Source of the DNA: Chloroflexota bacterium
GTDB lineage: Bacteria; Chloroflexota; Anaerolineae; Promineifilales; Promineifilaceae
Assembly (NCBI GenBank): GCA_003519205.1
Contig: DOXE01000133.1
Span: forward strand, 1 to 5,049
Reading direction: 5' to 3'
Length of the DNA stretch: 5,049 bases
Each line of letters begins with the position of its first letter. Position 1 is the first letter of the stretch. Under the pieces are notes generated by a model. It was not told the DNA's origin and did not search any database. It saw only the letters and a program-made list of their open reading frames with translations. The position numbers and the translations under genes are program-made. Shown here in pieces: positions 1 through 5,049 of this stretch.

Positions 1-1202
1 ACAAACTGCAAGATACCCGGCAGGATAGCAATAACCCCCAGGAAGATGGCGCCAACTAAGGTAATCCGGCGCACAACTGACATAATATAATCTTGCGTTT
101 TTCTACCTGGTCTAATTCCAGGTATGAAACCACCCTGCTTTTGCAGCGTATCCCACAATTTCTGTTGCTGGACCATGACATCTGTATAAAAGAACGTAAA
201 GCCAACTACTAAAATGAAATAAAAGAACCAATACAGGAAAGTCGATTGAGAACCCAACTGGACGCTCACCCATTGGGCAGACTGATCTATAAAACTGCCG
301 CTATTATCTATAAAGAATTGGGCTATCAAGGCAGGAAAAGTGAGAATTGACTGGGCAAAGATAATTGGAATCATCCCAGCCGTATTTACTTTCAGTGGAA
401 TATACGTACTTTGTCCTTGATATACCTTGCGGCCGCGTACGCGCCGGCCATATTGAACCGGTATTCTTCGTTGGCCCTCTTGGACGACGACGATTACCAA
501 TACGGTCAGGACCGTCAACACGATAAAAGAGATAAATGAGAAGACCCGTGCCGTCGGATCGGGCAAATTCACCAATCCAAGTAAATTCGCCGGAATACGG
601 GAAACAATACCACCGAAAATAATTAATGATATACCTTGTCCGATTCCATCTTCTGTAATTTGTTCGCCTAGCCAAATCGCAAACATCGTTCCGGCGGTCA
701 TTGCTGCAACGGTAGTGAGAGTAGGCAAAAGATCGCCAGAGCCAAGTCCGAAATTGGGTAGAATCGTCTCCAATCCTCCAGGGACGTTGAAACCGATCAA
801 TCTGATCTGGCCAACAGCCTGTAAAATTGCTAATGGAATGGTCAAGTAATATGTGATTCGGTTTATCTTATTACGTCCTGACTCACCTTCAGCCGCCAAC
901 TCTTCCAACTGAGGAATGATAGGGGTAAGCAGATTGATAATGATCGATGCCGTAATATAAGGATAAACCCCCATGGCCATCACAGAGAAAGTACTTACTG
1001 CCCCACCAGACAAAAGGTTCAGCACCGCGATGAGGCCAGTAGCGCTATCGGCCGCATTGACATAAGTCAGCCAGGCCTCCAAGTCAACGCCCGGGACAGG
1101 GATATTGGCCACCAAACGATAGATTACAAGAATCCAGATCGTGAACAGGATACGCTTGCGAAGGTCTGGCAAAGCGAATGCTGCACGCATTGATTCAATC
1201 AT
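1..1202 (-). CDS. secY: Protein translocase subunit SecY, C-terminus cut off by window edge
   Basis: SecY is the channel subunit of the SecYEG complex in the cytoplasmic membrane, through which secreted and membrane proteins pass. Translating the minus strand from base 1202 gives 400 uninterrupted codons to the window edge; the family is about 420-445 residues, so roughly the last 20-45 (end of the last helix and cytoplasmic tail) are missing. Seen: an N-terminal amphipathic stretch with LPDLRKRILF (11-20), helix 1 around 18-36, the plug/helix 2 region (57-93) with GVYPYITASIIINLL, helices near 115-135, 160-180 and 188-205 (GQGISLIIFGGIVSRIP at 188-204), 220-241, the basic cytoplasmic loop 243-264 (RRIPVQYGRRVRGRKVYQG), helices near 275-297 and 322-340, the second basic loop with GGFIPGIRPGRKT (357-369), and a last visible helix at 380-400. 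ATG at 1202 is preferred because GGAGAG lies 6 bases upstream; an in-frame ATG at 1190 would remove four residues. It is last of the genes seen, 33 bases after rplO, its usual place in the spc operon. No frameshift or missing motif. Confidence 0.97.
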   Translation of the reverse strand, partial: MIESMRAAFALPDLRKRILFTIWILVIYRLVANIPVPGVDLEAWLTYVNAADSATGLIAVLNLLSGGAVSTFSVMAMGVYPYITASIIINLLTPIIPQLEELAAEGESGRNKINRITYYLTIPLAILQAVGQIRLIGFNVPGGLETILPNFGLGSGDLLPTLTTVAAMTAGTMFAIWLGEQITEDGIGQGISLIIFGGIVSRIPANLLGLVNLPDPTARVFSFISFIVLTVLTVLVIVVVQEGQRRIPVQYGRRVRGRKVYQGQSTYIPLKVNTAGMIPIIFAQSILTFPALIAQFFIDNSGSFIDQSAQWVSVQLGSQSTFLYWFFYFILVVGFTFFYTDVMVQQQKLWDTLQKQGGFIPGIRPGRKTQDYIMSVVRRITLVGAIFLGVIAILPGILQF

Positions 1203-1208
1203 TCAGGT

Positions 1209-1214
1209 CTCTCC
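1209..1214 (-). promoter_or_regulatory. Shine-Dalgarno site of secY
   Basis: The message reads GGAGAG here, 6 bases before the ATG at 1202 and 18 bases before the in-frame ATG at 1190. This spacing selects the upstream ATG as the secY start. It lies just downstream of the inverted repeat at 1223-1246. Confidence 0.8.
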
Positions 1215-1222
1215 AATCAGTT

Positions 1223-1246
1223 ACCAGGATCTCTTCTAGACCTGGT
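1223..1246 (-). promoter_or_regulatory. Inverted repeat (hairpin) spanning rplO stop and rplO-secY gap
   Basis: ACCAGG (1223-1228) and CCTGGT (1241-1246) are perfect complements. The stem continues with TCT (1230-1232) against AGA (1238-1240) after one bulged base at 1229, leaving a five-base loop (1233-1237). On the message the rplO TAG stop (1238-1236) falls at the top of the stem and loop, and the 3' foot lies 8 bases before the secY Shine-Dalgarno site. No run of U follows, so it does not look like an intrinsic terminator. A role in coupling secY translation to rplO, in mRNA stability or in tuning the rplO:secY ratio is inference only. Confidence 0.4.
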
Positions 1247-1700
1247 CGCTAGTCAAGGGAATAAGGCTAATCGTGCCACCAGCCGCTTCAATCTTTTTCT
1301 TGGCCGAGGACGAAAACCGGTGCGCCTTGACCTTTAATGAAACTGCTAGATCGCCATCGCCGAGGATTACCACAGGATCGCCAGCTTTCTTCAATAAGCC
1401 AACTGCTGCCAACAATTCTGGATCGACCTCTGTACCAGTTTCGAAATCGGCCAGGTTTCCAACATTTACGGGTTTGTAAACTATCTTGTTTATATTGGTG
1501 AATCCTCGTTTGAACGGTAAGCGTCGAACCAGCGGAAGCTGACCACCTTCAAAGTAGGGTCCTTTGCCACCACCACTTCGGGCACCTTGACCCTTGGTAC
1601 CGCGACCGGCCGTTTTTCCCTGGCCAGCCGAAATACCACGACCTACTCGCTTTCGCTTCTTCGTGCTGCCTCGATTGGGCCGCAGATCGTGCAAATTCAT
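1236..1700 (-). CDS. rplO: 50S ribosomal protein L15
   Basis: L15 is a late-assembling large-subunit protein that binds 23S rRNA with a long basic N-terminal extension reaching into the subunit. The 154-residue product starts [20 protein letters not shown] and has the Gly/Arg/Lys-rich extension (residues 10-47, with [15 protein letters not shown] at 20-34), then [20 protein letters not shown] (47-66). A compact C-terminal domain follows (about 75-150) with [10 protein letters not shown] (109-118) and a [20 protein letters not shown] segment (123-142) typical of the family. Length is normal (about 145-160). The start is ATG at 1700, only one base after the rpmD stop (TGA-G-ATG), with GAGGTG 7 bases upstream inside the end of rpmD; this favours translational coupling. 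The stop is TAG at 1238-1236. Order L30-L15-SecY is the conserved spc order. Confidence 0.98.
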   Translation of the reverse strand: MNLHDLRPNRGSTKKRKRVGRGISAGQGKTAGRGTKGQGARSGGGKGPYFEGGQLPLVRRLPFKRGFTNINKIVYKPVNVGNLADFETGTEVDPELLAAVGLLKKAGDPVVILGDGDLAVSLKVKAHRFSSSAKKKIEAAGGTISLIPLTSDQV

Positions 1701-1701
1701 C

Positions 1702-1887
1702 TCATTTCACCTCTTCGACGACGACAAGATGGCTCACCTTATTCACCATACCACGAATGACAGCGTTGTCATCGTGTTCAACACTCTGATTGAGTTTGCG
1801 CAACCCTAATGCCTTAATAGTGGCCTGTTGCCTCTTATCATAGCCGATAACACTTTTTTTGTAAGTGATGCGCAATCTATTTGCCAT
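1702..1887 (-). CDS. rpmD: 50S ribosomal protein L30
   Basis: L30 is a small surface protein of the large subunit that contacts 23S rRNA. From the ATG at 1887 the product is 61 residues, the usual bacterial length (about 58-62). It begins [12 protein letters not shown] and carries the family core [20 protein letters not shown] (14-33), followed by [20 protein letters not shown] (36-55) and the acidic end VVEEVK. The frame stays open further upstream to a TTG at 1911 and an ATG at 1902, but these would add non-family residues (MEFMEKYE) and would place the strong GGAGAAG ribosome binding site inside the gene, so 1887 is preferred. The stop TGA is one base from the rplO ATG. No L30 feature is missing. 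Confidence 0.96.
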   Translation of the reverse strand: MANRLRITYKKSVIGYDKRQQATIKALGLRKLNQSVEHDDNAVIRGMVNKVSHLVVVEEVK

Positions 1888-1893
1888 CTCATA

Positions 1894-1900
1894 CTTCTCC
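1894..1900 (-). promoter_or_regulatory. Shine-Dalgarno site of rpmD
   Basis: GGAGAAG on the message, ending 6 bases before ATG 1887. It overlaps the alternative ATG at 1902-1900, which argues against that codon being the start and sets the 61-residue L30. Confidence 0.8.
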
Positions 1901-1918
1901 ATAAATTCCAAAATGGTA

Positions 1919-2443
1919 TCAGCGTCGTGTCCAGAAAGGTGTAACTTCAGCTACATCCTTTCCTCGTGCAGCGGCCACTTCGCGGACATTTCTTAACCTG
2001 TGCAGCCCATTCATGGTAGCTAAGATCACATTTAGGACGTTGTTGCTACCCAGGGATTTGGCCAGAATGTCACGATACCCGGCAGCTTCGATAACCGCCC
2101 GGACACTACCTCCGGCGATCACGCCAGTTCCAGGTGAGGCTGGCTTTAGTAAAACTTTGGCAGCCCCATGCCGGCCGACGATCTCGTGCGGGATTGTACT
2201 GCCAACCATGGCGACAGGTCCCATGTCCTTGCGTGCGGCTTCAAGCGCTTTTCGAATTGCATCGGGTACAGAGCGAGCTTTACCCATGCCAAAACCAACT
2301 CGCCCTTTGTTATCGCCGACGACGACGACAACGCGAAAGGCGAAACGGCGGCCACCTTTGACAACCTTGGCTACCCGGGTAATGTCAATGATGCGCTCGT
2401 CTAATTCGCTGCGTTCTCCAAATGACTGACGTCTTTGACCCAT
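1919..2443 (-). CDS. rpsE: 30S ribosomal protein S5
   Basis: S5 sits on the solvent side of the small subunit near the mRNA entry channel; with S3 and S4 it affects mRNA entry and decoding accuracy. The product is 174 residues (family about 160-175). The N-terminal double-stranded-RNA-binding domain shows [17 protein letters not shown] (28-44), then [20 protein letters not shown] (46-65). The C-terminal domain shows [20 protein letters not shown] (83-102), [20 protein letters not shown] (103-122) and [20 protein letters not shown] (125-144). It ends with a helix containing [15 protein letters not shown]. The five-valine run at 38-42 comes from a repetitive GTC/GTT stretch and is within family variation. 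The start ATG 2443 has GGAG 6 bases upstream, in the 18-base gap after rplR. The stop is TGA at 1921-1919. Confidence 0.98.
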   Translation of the reverse strand: MGQRRQSFGERSELDERIIDITRVAKVVKGGRRFAFRVVVVVGDNKGRVGFGMGKARSVPDAIRKALEAARKDMGPVAMVGSTIPHEIVGRHGAAKVLLKPASPGTGVIAGGSVRAVIEAAGYRDILAKSLGSNNVLNVILATMNGLHRLRNVREVAAARGKDVAEVTPFWTRR

Positions 2444-2461
2444 TTTTTACTCCATTATCCG

Positions 2462-2824
2462 CTAGAATTTGAGTCCACCCTCGCGAGCAGCCTCAGCCAG
2501 TGCTTTCACCCGGCCGTGGTACAAATAACCACCGCGATCAAAAACGACCTGGTCGATTCCGGCAGCTTGAGCCCTGCCAGCTAATACTTTACCGACAACG
2601 GCCGCTTGCTCTCTTTTCGTCTTACCAGCTATCTGGTTTGCCACTTCTCCGTCGATGGTCGAAGCGGCTACCAACGTATTACCCTCAACATCGTCAATTA
2701 CCTGAGCATAAATGTGCTTGAGGCTACGAAAAATATTAAGCCGGGGTCGCTCAGGTGTACCAGAGATCTTGACGCGGACCCGCCGATGACGATGCTTTCT
2801 TGCTATTCTACTCTTCGCTGACAT
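2462..2824 (-). CDS. rplR: 50S ribosomal protein L18
   Basis: L18 binds 5S rRNA together with L5 and anchors it in the central protuberance of the 50S subunit. The 120-residue product matches the usual length (about 115-122). It has a basic, disordered N-terminus ([17 protein letters not shown], 6-22), then [20 protein letters not shown] (23-42), the [13 protein letters not shown] segment (44-56), the helical [20 protein letters not shown] stretch (75-94) and the C-terminal signature [20 protein letters not shown] (95-114), ending GGLKF. The start ATG 2824 has AAGGA 8 bases upstream in a 19-base gap after rplF. The stop is TAG at 2464-2462. Position between L6 and S5 is the conserved spc order. 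No anomalies seen. Confidence 0.98.
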   Translation of the reverse strand: MSAKSRIARKHRHRRVRVKISGTPERPRLNIFRSLKHIYAQVIDDVEGNTLVAASTIDGEVANQIAGKTKREQAAVVGKVLAGRAQAAGIDQVVFDRGGYLYHGRVKALAEAAREGGLKF

Positions 2825-2843
2825 CCTACTATTCCTTGATTAC

Positions 2844-3386
2844 TTACACCTTGCCAGCCTTGCCAGCTTTCCGGCGCACGTATTCGCCTTCGTAACGAAT
2901 ACCCTTTCCCTTGTAAGGTTCCGGGGGTCGCACTTTGCGAATCTTGGCCGAGATCTCGCCTACGACTTGTTTATCAATACCGGTAACAATTACCAGCTTG
3001 CCCCGGTTTTCAACCTCAAATTGTACATTCTGTGGTGGTTCAATCTCCACTGGATGGGAATAACCAACATTTAAAACCAGATTTTTCCCACTTAATTCCG
3101 CGCGATAACCGACTCCTTCAATCTCCAATCTTCGAGTGAAACCTTCGCTAACGCCGACCACCATATTGTTAAGCAACGCGCGCGTTAGTCCGTGAAAGGC
3201 CCTGTCTTGACGGGAGTCACTTGGTCGCTCGACGGTCAACACGCCATCCTCTACTTTTATGCTTATCTCAGGCCGGAAACTTTGAGTCAGATGACCCTTG
3301 CTGCCAGTTACGGTGATATCTGAACCCTTTATGTCAACATTGACACGTTTGGGCAACTCTATTGGCATCATTCCTATGCGTGACAT
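2844..3386 (-). CDS. rplF: 50S ribosomal protein L6
   Basis: L6 lies near the factor-binding site of the 50S subunit and contacts the sarcin-ricin loop region of 23S rRNA. From ATG 3386 the product is 180 residues, typical for the family (about 176-184), beginning [20 protein letters not shown]. Two tandem domains of similar fold are visible: residues about 1-82 with [10 protein letters not shown] (24-33) and [20 protein letters not shown] (63-82), and about 83-170 with [11 protein letters not shown] (87-97), [11 protein letters not shown] (105-115) and the C-terminal signature PEPYKGKGI (155-163), then [15 protein letters not shown]. The frame continues upstream to codon 3434, but that would overlap rpsH and bury the strong GGAGG site, so MSRIG is the start. 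The gap after rpsH is 13 bases. The stop is TAA. Confidence 0.98.
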   Translation of the reverse strand: MSRIGMMPIELPKRVNVDIKGSDITVTGSKGHLTQSFRPEISIKVEDGVLTVERPSDSRQDRAFHGLTRALLNNMVVGVSEGFTRRLEIEGVGYRAELSGKNLVLNVGYSHPVEIEPPQNVQFEVENRGKLVIVTGIDKQVVGEISAKIRKVRPPEPYKGKGIRYEGEYVRRKAGKAGKV

Positions 3387-3392
3387 GCCAAA

Positions 3393-3397
3393 CCTCC
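3393..3397 (-). promoter_or_regulatory. Shine-Dalgarno site of rplF
   Basis: GGAGG on the message, 6 bases before ATG 3386 and 2 bases after the rpsH TAG stop (3402-3400). It fixes the L6 start and places re-initiation right at the end of rpsH. Confidence 0.85.
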
Positions 3398-3399
3398 AA

Positions 3400-3807
3400 C
3401 TACCAAACTTCGCATATAACCTCGCCACCAACACCGAGCCGTCGAGCCTGTTGACCCGTGATGACGCCTCTCGATGTTGTCATGATGGCAGTACCCATTC
3501 CGCTGCGAACCCAGGGAATTTCATCTTTACCAACATATACACGACGACCGGGTGTACTAACGCGCTTAAGGCCAGTTATCACAGACTGACGGTGGCGACG
3601 GTCACCCACATACTTCAACCGAAGTCTTAAAACTGGTTGAGGCTCATCGGGCAATATTTGGTAGTCTTCGATATATCCTTCTTGTTTCAAGACTTCAGCC
3701 AAGCGCTCTTTCATACCTGAATGAGGCATGGATAATGACTCATTTTGACGCATCGTCGCATTGCGTATACGCGTCAACATATCGGAAATTGGATCGCTCA
3801 TAGTCAT
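3400..3807 (-). CDS. rpsH: 30S ribosomal protein S8
   Basis: S8 is a primary binder of the 16S rRNA central domain (helix 21) and in E. coli also represses the spc operon by binding its own mRNA around the L5 start. The product is 135 residues (family about 130-134). Seen: [20 protein letters not shown] (5-24), a basic N-terminal half ending in [11 protein letters not shown], then [20 protein letters not shown] (83-102), and the C-terminal signature [20 protein letters not shown] (103-122) followed by GGEVICEVW. The usual 'MTD' in that signature reads ITG here, a mild departure. The start ATG 3807 is chosen because AGGAA lies 8 bases upstream; the in-frame ATG at 3801 would sit 14 bases away, dropping only two residues. 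The gap after rpsN is 13 bases. The stop is TAG. Confidence 0.98.
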   Translation of the reverse strand: MTMSDPISDMLTRIRNATMRQNESLSMPHSGMKERLAEVLKQEGYIEDYQILPDEPQPVLRLRLKYVGDRRHRQSVITGLKRVSTPGRRVYVGKDEIPWVRSGMGTAIMTTSRGVITGQQARRLGVGGEVICEVW

Positions 3808-3815
3808 TGTTTATA

Positions 3816-3820
3816 TTCCT
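3816..3820 (-). promoter_or_regulatory. Shine-Dalgarno site of rpsH
   Basis: AGGAA immediately follows the rpsN TAA stop (3823-3821) and lies 8 bases before ATG 3807, against 14 bases before ATG 3801. This supports the longer 135-residue S8. Confidence 0.7.
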
Positions 3821-4027
3821 TTACCAGCTCGACTTAACGACACCAGGCACATTACCCTTCAAAGCCTCTTCCCGAAAATGAATCCGACACAGCCCAAATC
3901 GACGCATATATCCTCGAGGCCGGCCACATACCTTACCGGTCCGGGGGTCCACAAACTGGCATCTATTGCGAACCCGGACTTTGTATTTACGTTTATTCTC
4001 TCGTTCAACCATGGACTTCTTGGCCAT
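3821..4027 (-). CDS. rpsN: 30S ribosomal protein S14, zinc-type with unusual first knuckle
   Basis: S14 binds the 16S rRNA 3' major domain in the head of the small subunit. This is the short, zinc-type form (often called rpsZ or rpsN1): [20 protein letters not shown], then [20 protein letters not shown] (35-54) and [14 protein letters not shown] to the end. The family is normally 61 residues with ligands Cys-x2-Cys-x12-Cys-x2-Cys (as in Thermus). Here the protein is 68 residues and reads C23-x10-C34-x12-C47-x2-H50. A stretch [10 protein letters not shown] lies between the first two cysteines, an eight-residue insertion, and the last ligand is His. The second-to-third spacing is unchanged, so zinc binding by Cys3His is plausible but not shown. 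The frame is clean and the codons look like those of neighbours. The start ATG 4027 has AAGGAG 5 bases upstream. rplE ends 9 bases before it. Confidence 0.97.
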   Translation of the reverse strand: MAKKSMVERENKRKYKVRVRNRCQFVDPRTGKVCGRPRGYMRRFGLCRIHFREEALKGNVPGVVKSSW

Positions 4028-4032
4028 ATTTT

Positions 4033-4038
4033 CTCCTT
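4033..4038 (-). promoter_or_regulatory. Shine-Dalgarno site of rpsN, overlapping rplE stop
   Basis: AAGGAG on the message, 5 bases before ATG 4027. Its first two bases are the last two of the rplE TAA stop codon (4039-4037), so a ribosome terminating on rplE would sit on the rpsN initiation site. Confidence 0.85.
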
Positions 4039-4603
4039 ACACTACCTCGGCTACCGTCTGCAACCGGAAAGGCATGCCCAGGTGGGTAAGTAATACCCGA
4101 CCTTCCTCGTCAGTCTGAGCTGTCGTGACAATGCTTACTTCCATTCCGCGAATTTTGTCGATTTCATCGTAATCAATCTCGGGAAAAATCAATTGTTCAC
4201 TTAAACCCAATGAATAATTGCCTCTTCCATCAAATGAATCTGGTGAGACACCTTGAAAATCACGAGTTCGGGGCAAGGCGACGTGAACCAAACGCGTGAA
4301 AAAACTCCACATGCGCTCTCCGCGAAGCGTGACTTTAACGCCTATCGGCCGTCCTTCACGCAGCTTAAAACCGGCGATGGACTTTTTTGCTTTGGCAACC
4401 ACCGGTTTCTGGCCAGTGATAAGCTGAATATCGTTCATTGCGAAATCAATAGCCTTGGCATTTTCCAGAGCTTCGCCTATTCCAACATTTACGACGATCT
4501 TTTGCAACGCAGGCACTTGCATTACGCTCTTATAACGAAATTCTTTCATTAACGTTGGAACAATTTCATCTTTATACTGTTCCTGTAGTGGCTTCTGAAC
4601 CAT
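4037..4603 (-). CDS. rplE: 50S ribosomal protein L5
   Basis: L5 binds 5S rRNA with L18 in the central protuberance and forms an intersubunit bridge with the 30S head. From ATG 4603 the product is 188 residues, slightly longer than the usual 178-187. Seen: [20 protein letters not shown] (1-20), the signature [16 protein letters not shown] (30-45), [20 protein letters not shown] (62-81), [18 protein letters not shown] (82-99), [20 protein letters not shown] (110-129), [20 protein letters not shown] (130-149) and a C-terminal [19 protein letters not shown] segment. The start is not fully settled. ATG 4603 has GAAGGG 7 bases upstream, but the frame stays open to a TTG at 4642 with a better GGAGG 10 bases before it, which would give 201 residues. 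The ATG is preferred because it matches where the family begins. The stop TAA overlaps the rpsN ribosome binding site. Confidence 0.97.
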   Translation of the reverse strand: MVQKPLQEQYKDEIVPTLMKEFRYKSVMQVPALQKIVVNVGIGEALENAKAIDFAMNDIQLITGQKPVVAKAKKSIAGFKLREGRPIGVKVTLRGERMWSFFTRLVHVALPRTRDFQGVSPDSFDGRGNYSLGLSEQLIFPEIDYDEIDKIRGMEVSIVTTAQTDEEGRVLLTHLGMPFRLQTVAEVV

Positions 4604-4668
4604 ATCAAATCCCTTCTCTATTACGGCAAGGTCCTGGATCAAGCGCGGGTAGCCTCCAGATACACTGC
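4604..4668 (-). promoter_or_regulatory. rplX-rplE gap, longest in the window, with possible hairpin
   Basis: This 65-base spacer is the longest between genes here. On the message it holds GGAGG (4657-4653), a TTG codon in the L5 frame 10 bases later (4642-4640), and GAAGGG (4616-4611) before ATG 4603. CTGGA (4659-4655) can pair with TCCAG (4638-4634), five base pairs around a 16-base loop, covering part of GGAGG. In E. coli the S8 repressor site of the spc operon lies at this junction (known biology); I cannot recognise an S8 core motif here, so a regulatory role is only positional inference. If the TTG is the true start, most of this spacer is coding. Confidence 0.3.
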
Positions 4669-4992
4669 CTAGTCAATATCCTGGCCACTTTTTATGGAGT
4701 ACCGAATCCTACGACCTTCATCATCTCGGCGAATTCCAATCCTCGTTGGCTCATCCGTATTAGGGCATACCAGCATCACATTGGATGCATCAATGGCCGC
4801 CTCAAATTCAATAATGCCGCCTTGGGCAGGCGCACGACCACCAGTTTGTCTTGGTTTCTGGTGTTTTTTCACAATGTTAATACCGGATACAACCAACCGG
4901 TTTTCCTTCTGAAGAATTCGTTGCACCGTGCCACGCACACCTTTATCGTTACCTGAAATTACCTCGACTTCGTCACCAACTTTTATCCGCAT
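4669..4992 (-). CDS. rplX: 50S ribosomal protein L24
   Basis: L24 is an assembly-initiating protein that binds the 5' end of 23S rRNA near the exit-tunnel opening. From ATG 4992 the product is 107 residues (family about 100-115). An N-terminal KOW-type barrel is visible: [20 protein letters not shown] (1-20), then [20 protein letters not shown] (21-40). The family stretch VKKHQKP (41-47), [20 protein letters not shown] (58-77), [20 protein letters not shown] (83-102) and the ending GQDID follow. AGGA lies 9 bases before ATG 4992. In-frame upstream alternatives are ATG 5025 (118 residues, starting MAVQLPAGLRI) and TTG 5043; neither adds recognisable family sequence. The gene is complete at its 3' end (TAG). 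In the canonical operon it would follow rplN, which is outside the window. Confidence 0.96.
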   Translation of the reverse strand: MRIKVGDEVEVISGNDKGVRGTVQRILQKENRLVVSGINIVKKHQKPRQTGGRAPAQGGIIEFEAAIDASNVMLVCPNTDEPTRIGIRRDDEGRRIRYSIKSGQDID

Positions 4993-5008
4993 AATTCTTA
5001 ATCCTGCC

Positions 5009-5023
5009 GGCAGTTGAACTGCC
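5009..5023 (-). repeat. Short perfect inverted repeat upstream of rplX
   Basis: GGCAGTT and AACTGCC form a perfect 7-base inverted repeat around a single central base at 5016. As RNA this would be a stem of about six pairs with a three-base loop, ending 4 bases before the AGGA Shine-Dalgarno site of rplX. No U run follows, so it is not a terminator. It sits inside the reading frame if ATG 5025 rather than 4992 were the true start. Function unknown; chance occurrence is possible. Confidence 0.35.
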
Positions 5024-5049
5024 ATACTGTACTTATCCACCAAAAAATA

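Noticed and set aside
304..675. Minus-strand open frame of about 123 codons with a basic, Tyr/Arg-rich product.
   Set aside because: It lies entirely inside secY in another frame of the same strand. The SecY frame is uninterrupted for 400 codons with all family motifs, so this is a shadow.
1223..1246. Intrinsic terminator between rplO and secY.
   Set aside because: The stem is not followed by a U run on the message (AACTGATTGGAG follows), and secY is expected to be co-transcribed with the spc genes.
2013..2429. Plus-strand open frame of about 138 codons opposite rpsE.
   Set aside because: It is antisense to a fully conserved S5 gene. The product is low-complexity (threonine runs opposite the valine codons) and matches nothing I recognise.
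3387..3434. Longer L6 start giving 196 residues and overlapping rpsH.
   Set aside because: The extra 16 residues are the rpsH C-terminus read in another frame, and the GGAGG at 3397-3393 points to ATG 3386, which gives the canonical MSRIG start.
3298..3630. Plus-strand open frame of about 110 codons opposite the rpsH/rplF junction.
   Set aside because: It crosses two conserved antisense genes and shows no family signature; a chance open frame.
4555..4956. Plus-strand open frame of about 133 codons opposite the 5' end of rplE and most of rplX.
   Set aside because: It is antisense to conserved L5 and L24 coding sequence. I see no convincing ribosome binding site or recognisable motif.
4993..5049. 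The end of rplN (L14), expected upstream of rplX in spc order.
   Set aside because: No frame in these bases gives a recognisable L14 C-terminus such as the usual SLAPEV ending. The stretch is too short to assign, so no partial gene is called.
1..5049. A hidden mobile element, CRISPR array, toxin-antitoxin pair or other accessory system.
   Set aside because: Every base from 1 to 4992 is in a conserved spc-operon gene or a gap of 65 bases or less. There are no direct repeat arrays, terminal repeats or unfamiliar genes.

Overview
All 5049 bases are explained by a single, minus-strand ribosomal-protein and translocon operon of bacterial type. Read in transcription order (from high to low coordinates) it runs rplX (L24), rplE (L5), rpsN (S14), rpsH (S8), rplF (L6), rplR (L18), rpsE (S5), rpmD (L30), rplO (L15) and secY. 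This is the classic spc operon order, with nothing inserted, lost or rearranged. secY runs off the low-coordinate edge. The 24 or so bases beyond the earliest plausible rplX start, at the high-coordinate edge, are too few to assign.

Organism: a bacterium with moderate base composition (about half G+C by eye). The S14 is the short zinc-type form rather than the roughly 100-residue enterobacterial form. The sequence flavour of L15, L30, L18 and SecY (for example the L15 stretch [20 protein letters not shown] and the L30 core [20 protein letters not shown]) suggests Chloroflexota, perhaps an Anaerolineae-like lineage. That placement is recalled from family resemblance, not from a search.

Layout and expression: intergenic gaps are 65 (rplX-rplE), 9, 13, 13, 19, 18, 31, 1 and 33 bases (rplO-secY). 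Nearly every gene has a clear purine-rich Shine-Dalgarno sequence 5 to 9 bases before its start, and several of these sit on or right beside the stop codon of the gene before. This is what a polycistronic, translationally coupled message looks like. I see no promoter, no intrinsic terminator and no RNA gene, so both the transcript start and end lie outside the window. Short inverted repeats lie in the rplO-secY gap and just upstream of rplX. A weaker one lies in the rplX-rplE gap, next to an alternative TTG start for L5.

The nine ribosomal proteins build the 5S rRNA-L5-L18 central protuberance, the L6 region, the tunnel-side L15/L24 region and the 30S decoding, body and head regions (S5, S8, S14). 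SecY is the membrane channel through which ribosomes export nascent proteins. The one clearly unusual item is the S14 protein. Its first zinc-knuckle cysteine pair is separated by an eight-residue insertion, and its fourth zinc ligand is histidine rather than cysteine. I found no undescribed system; this is core housekeeping DNA.
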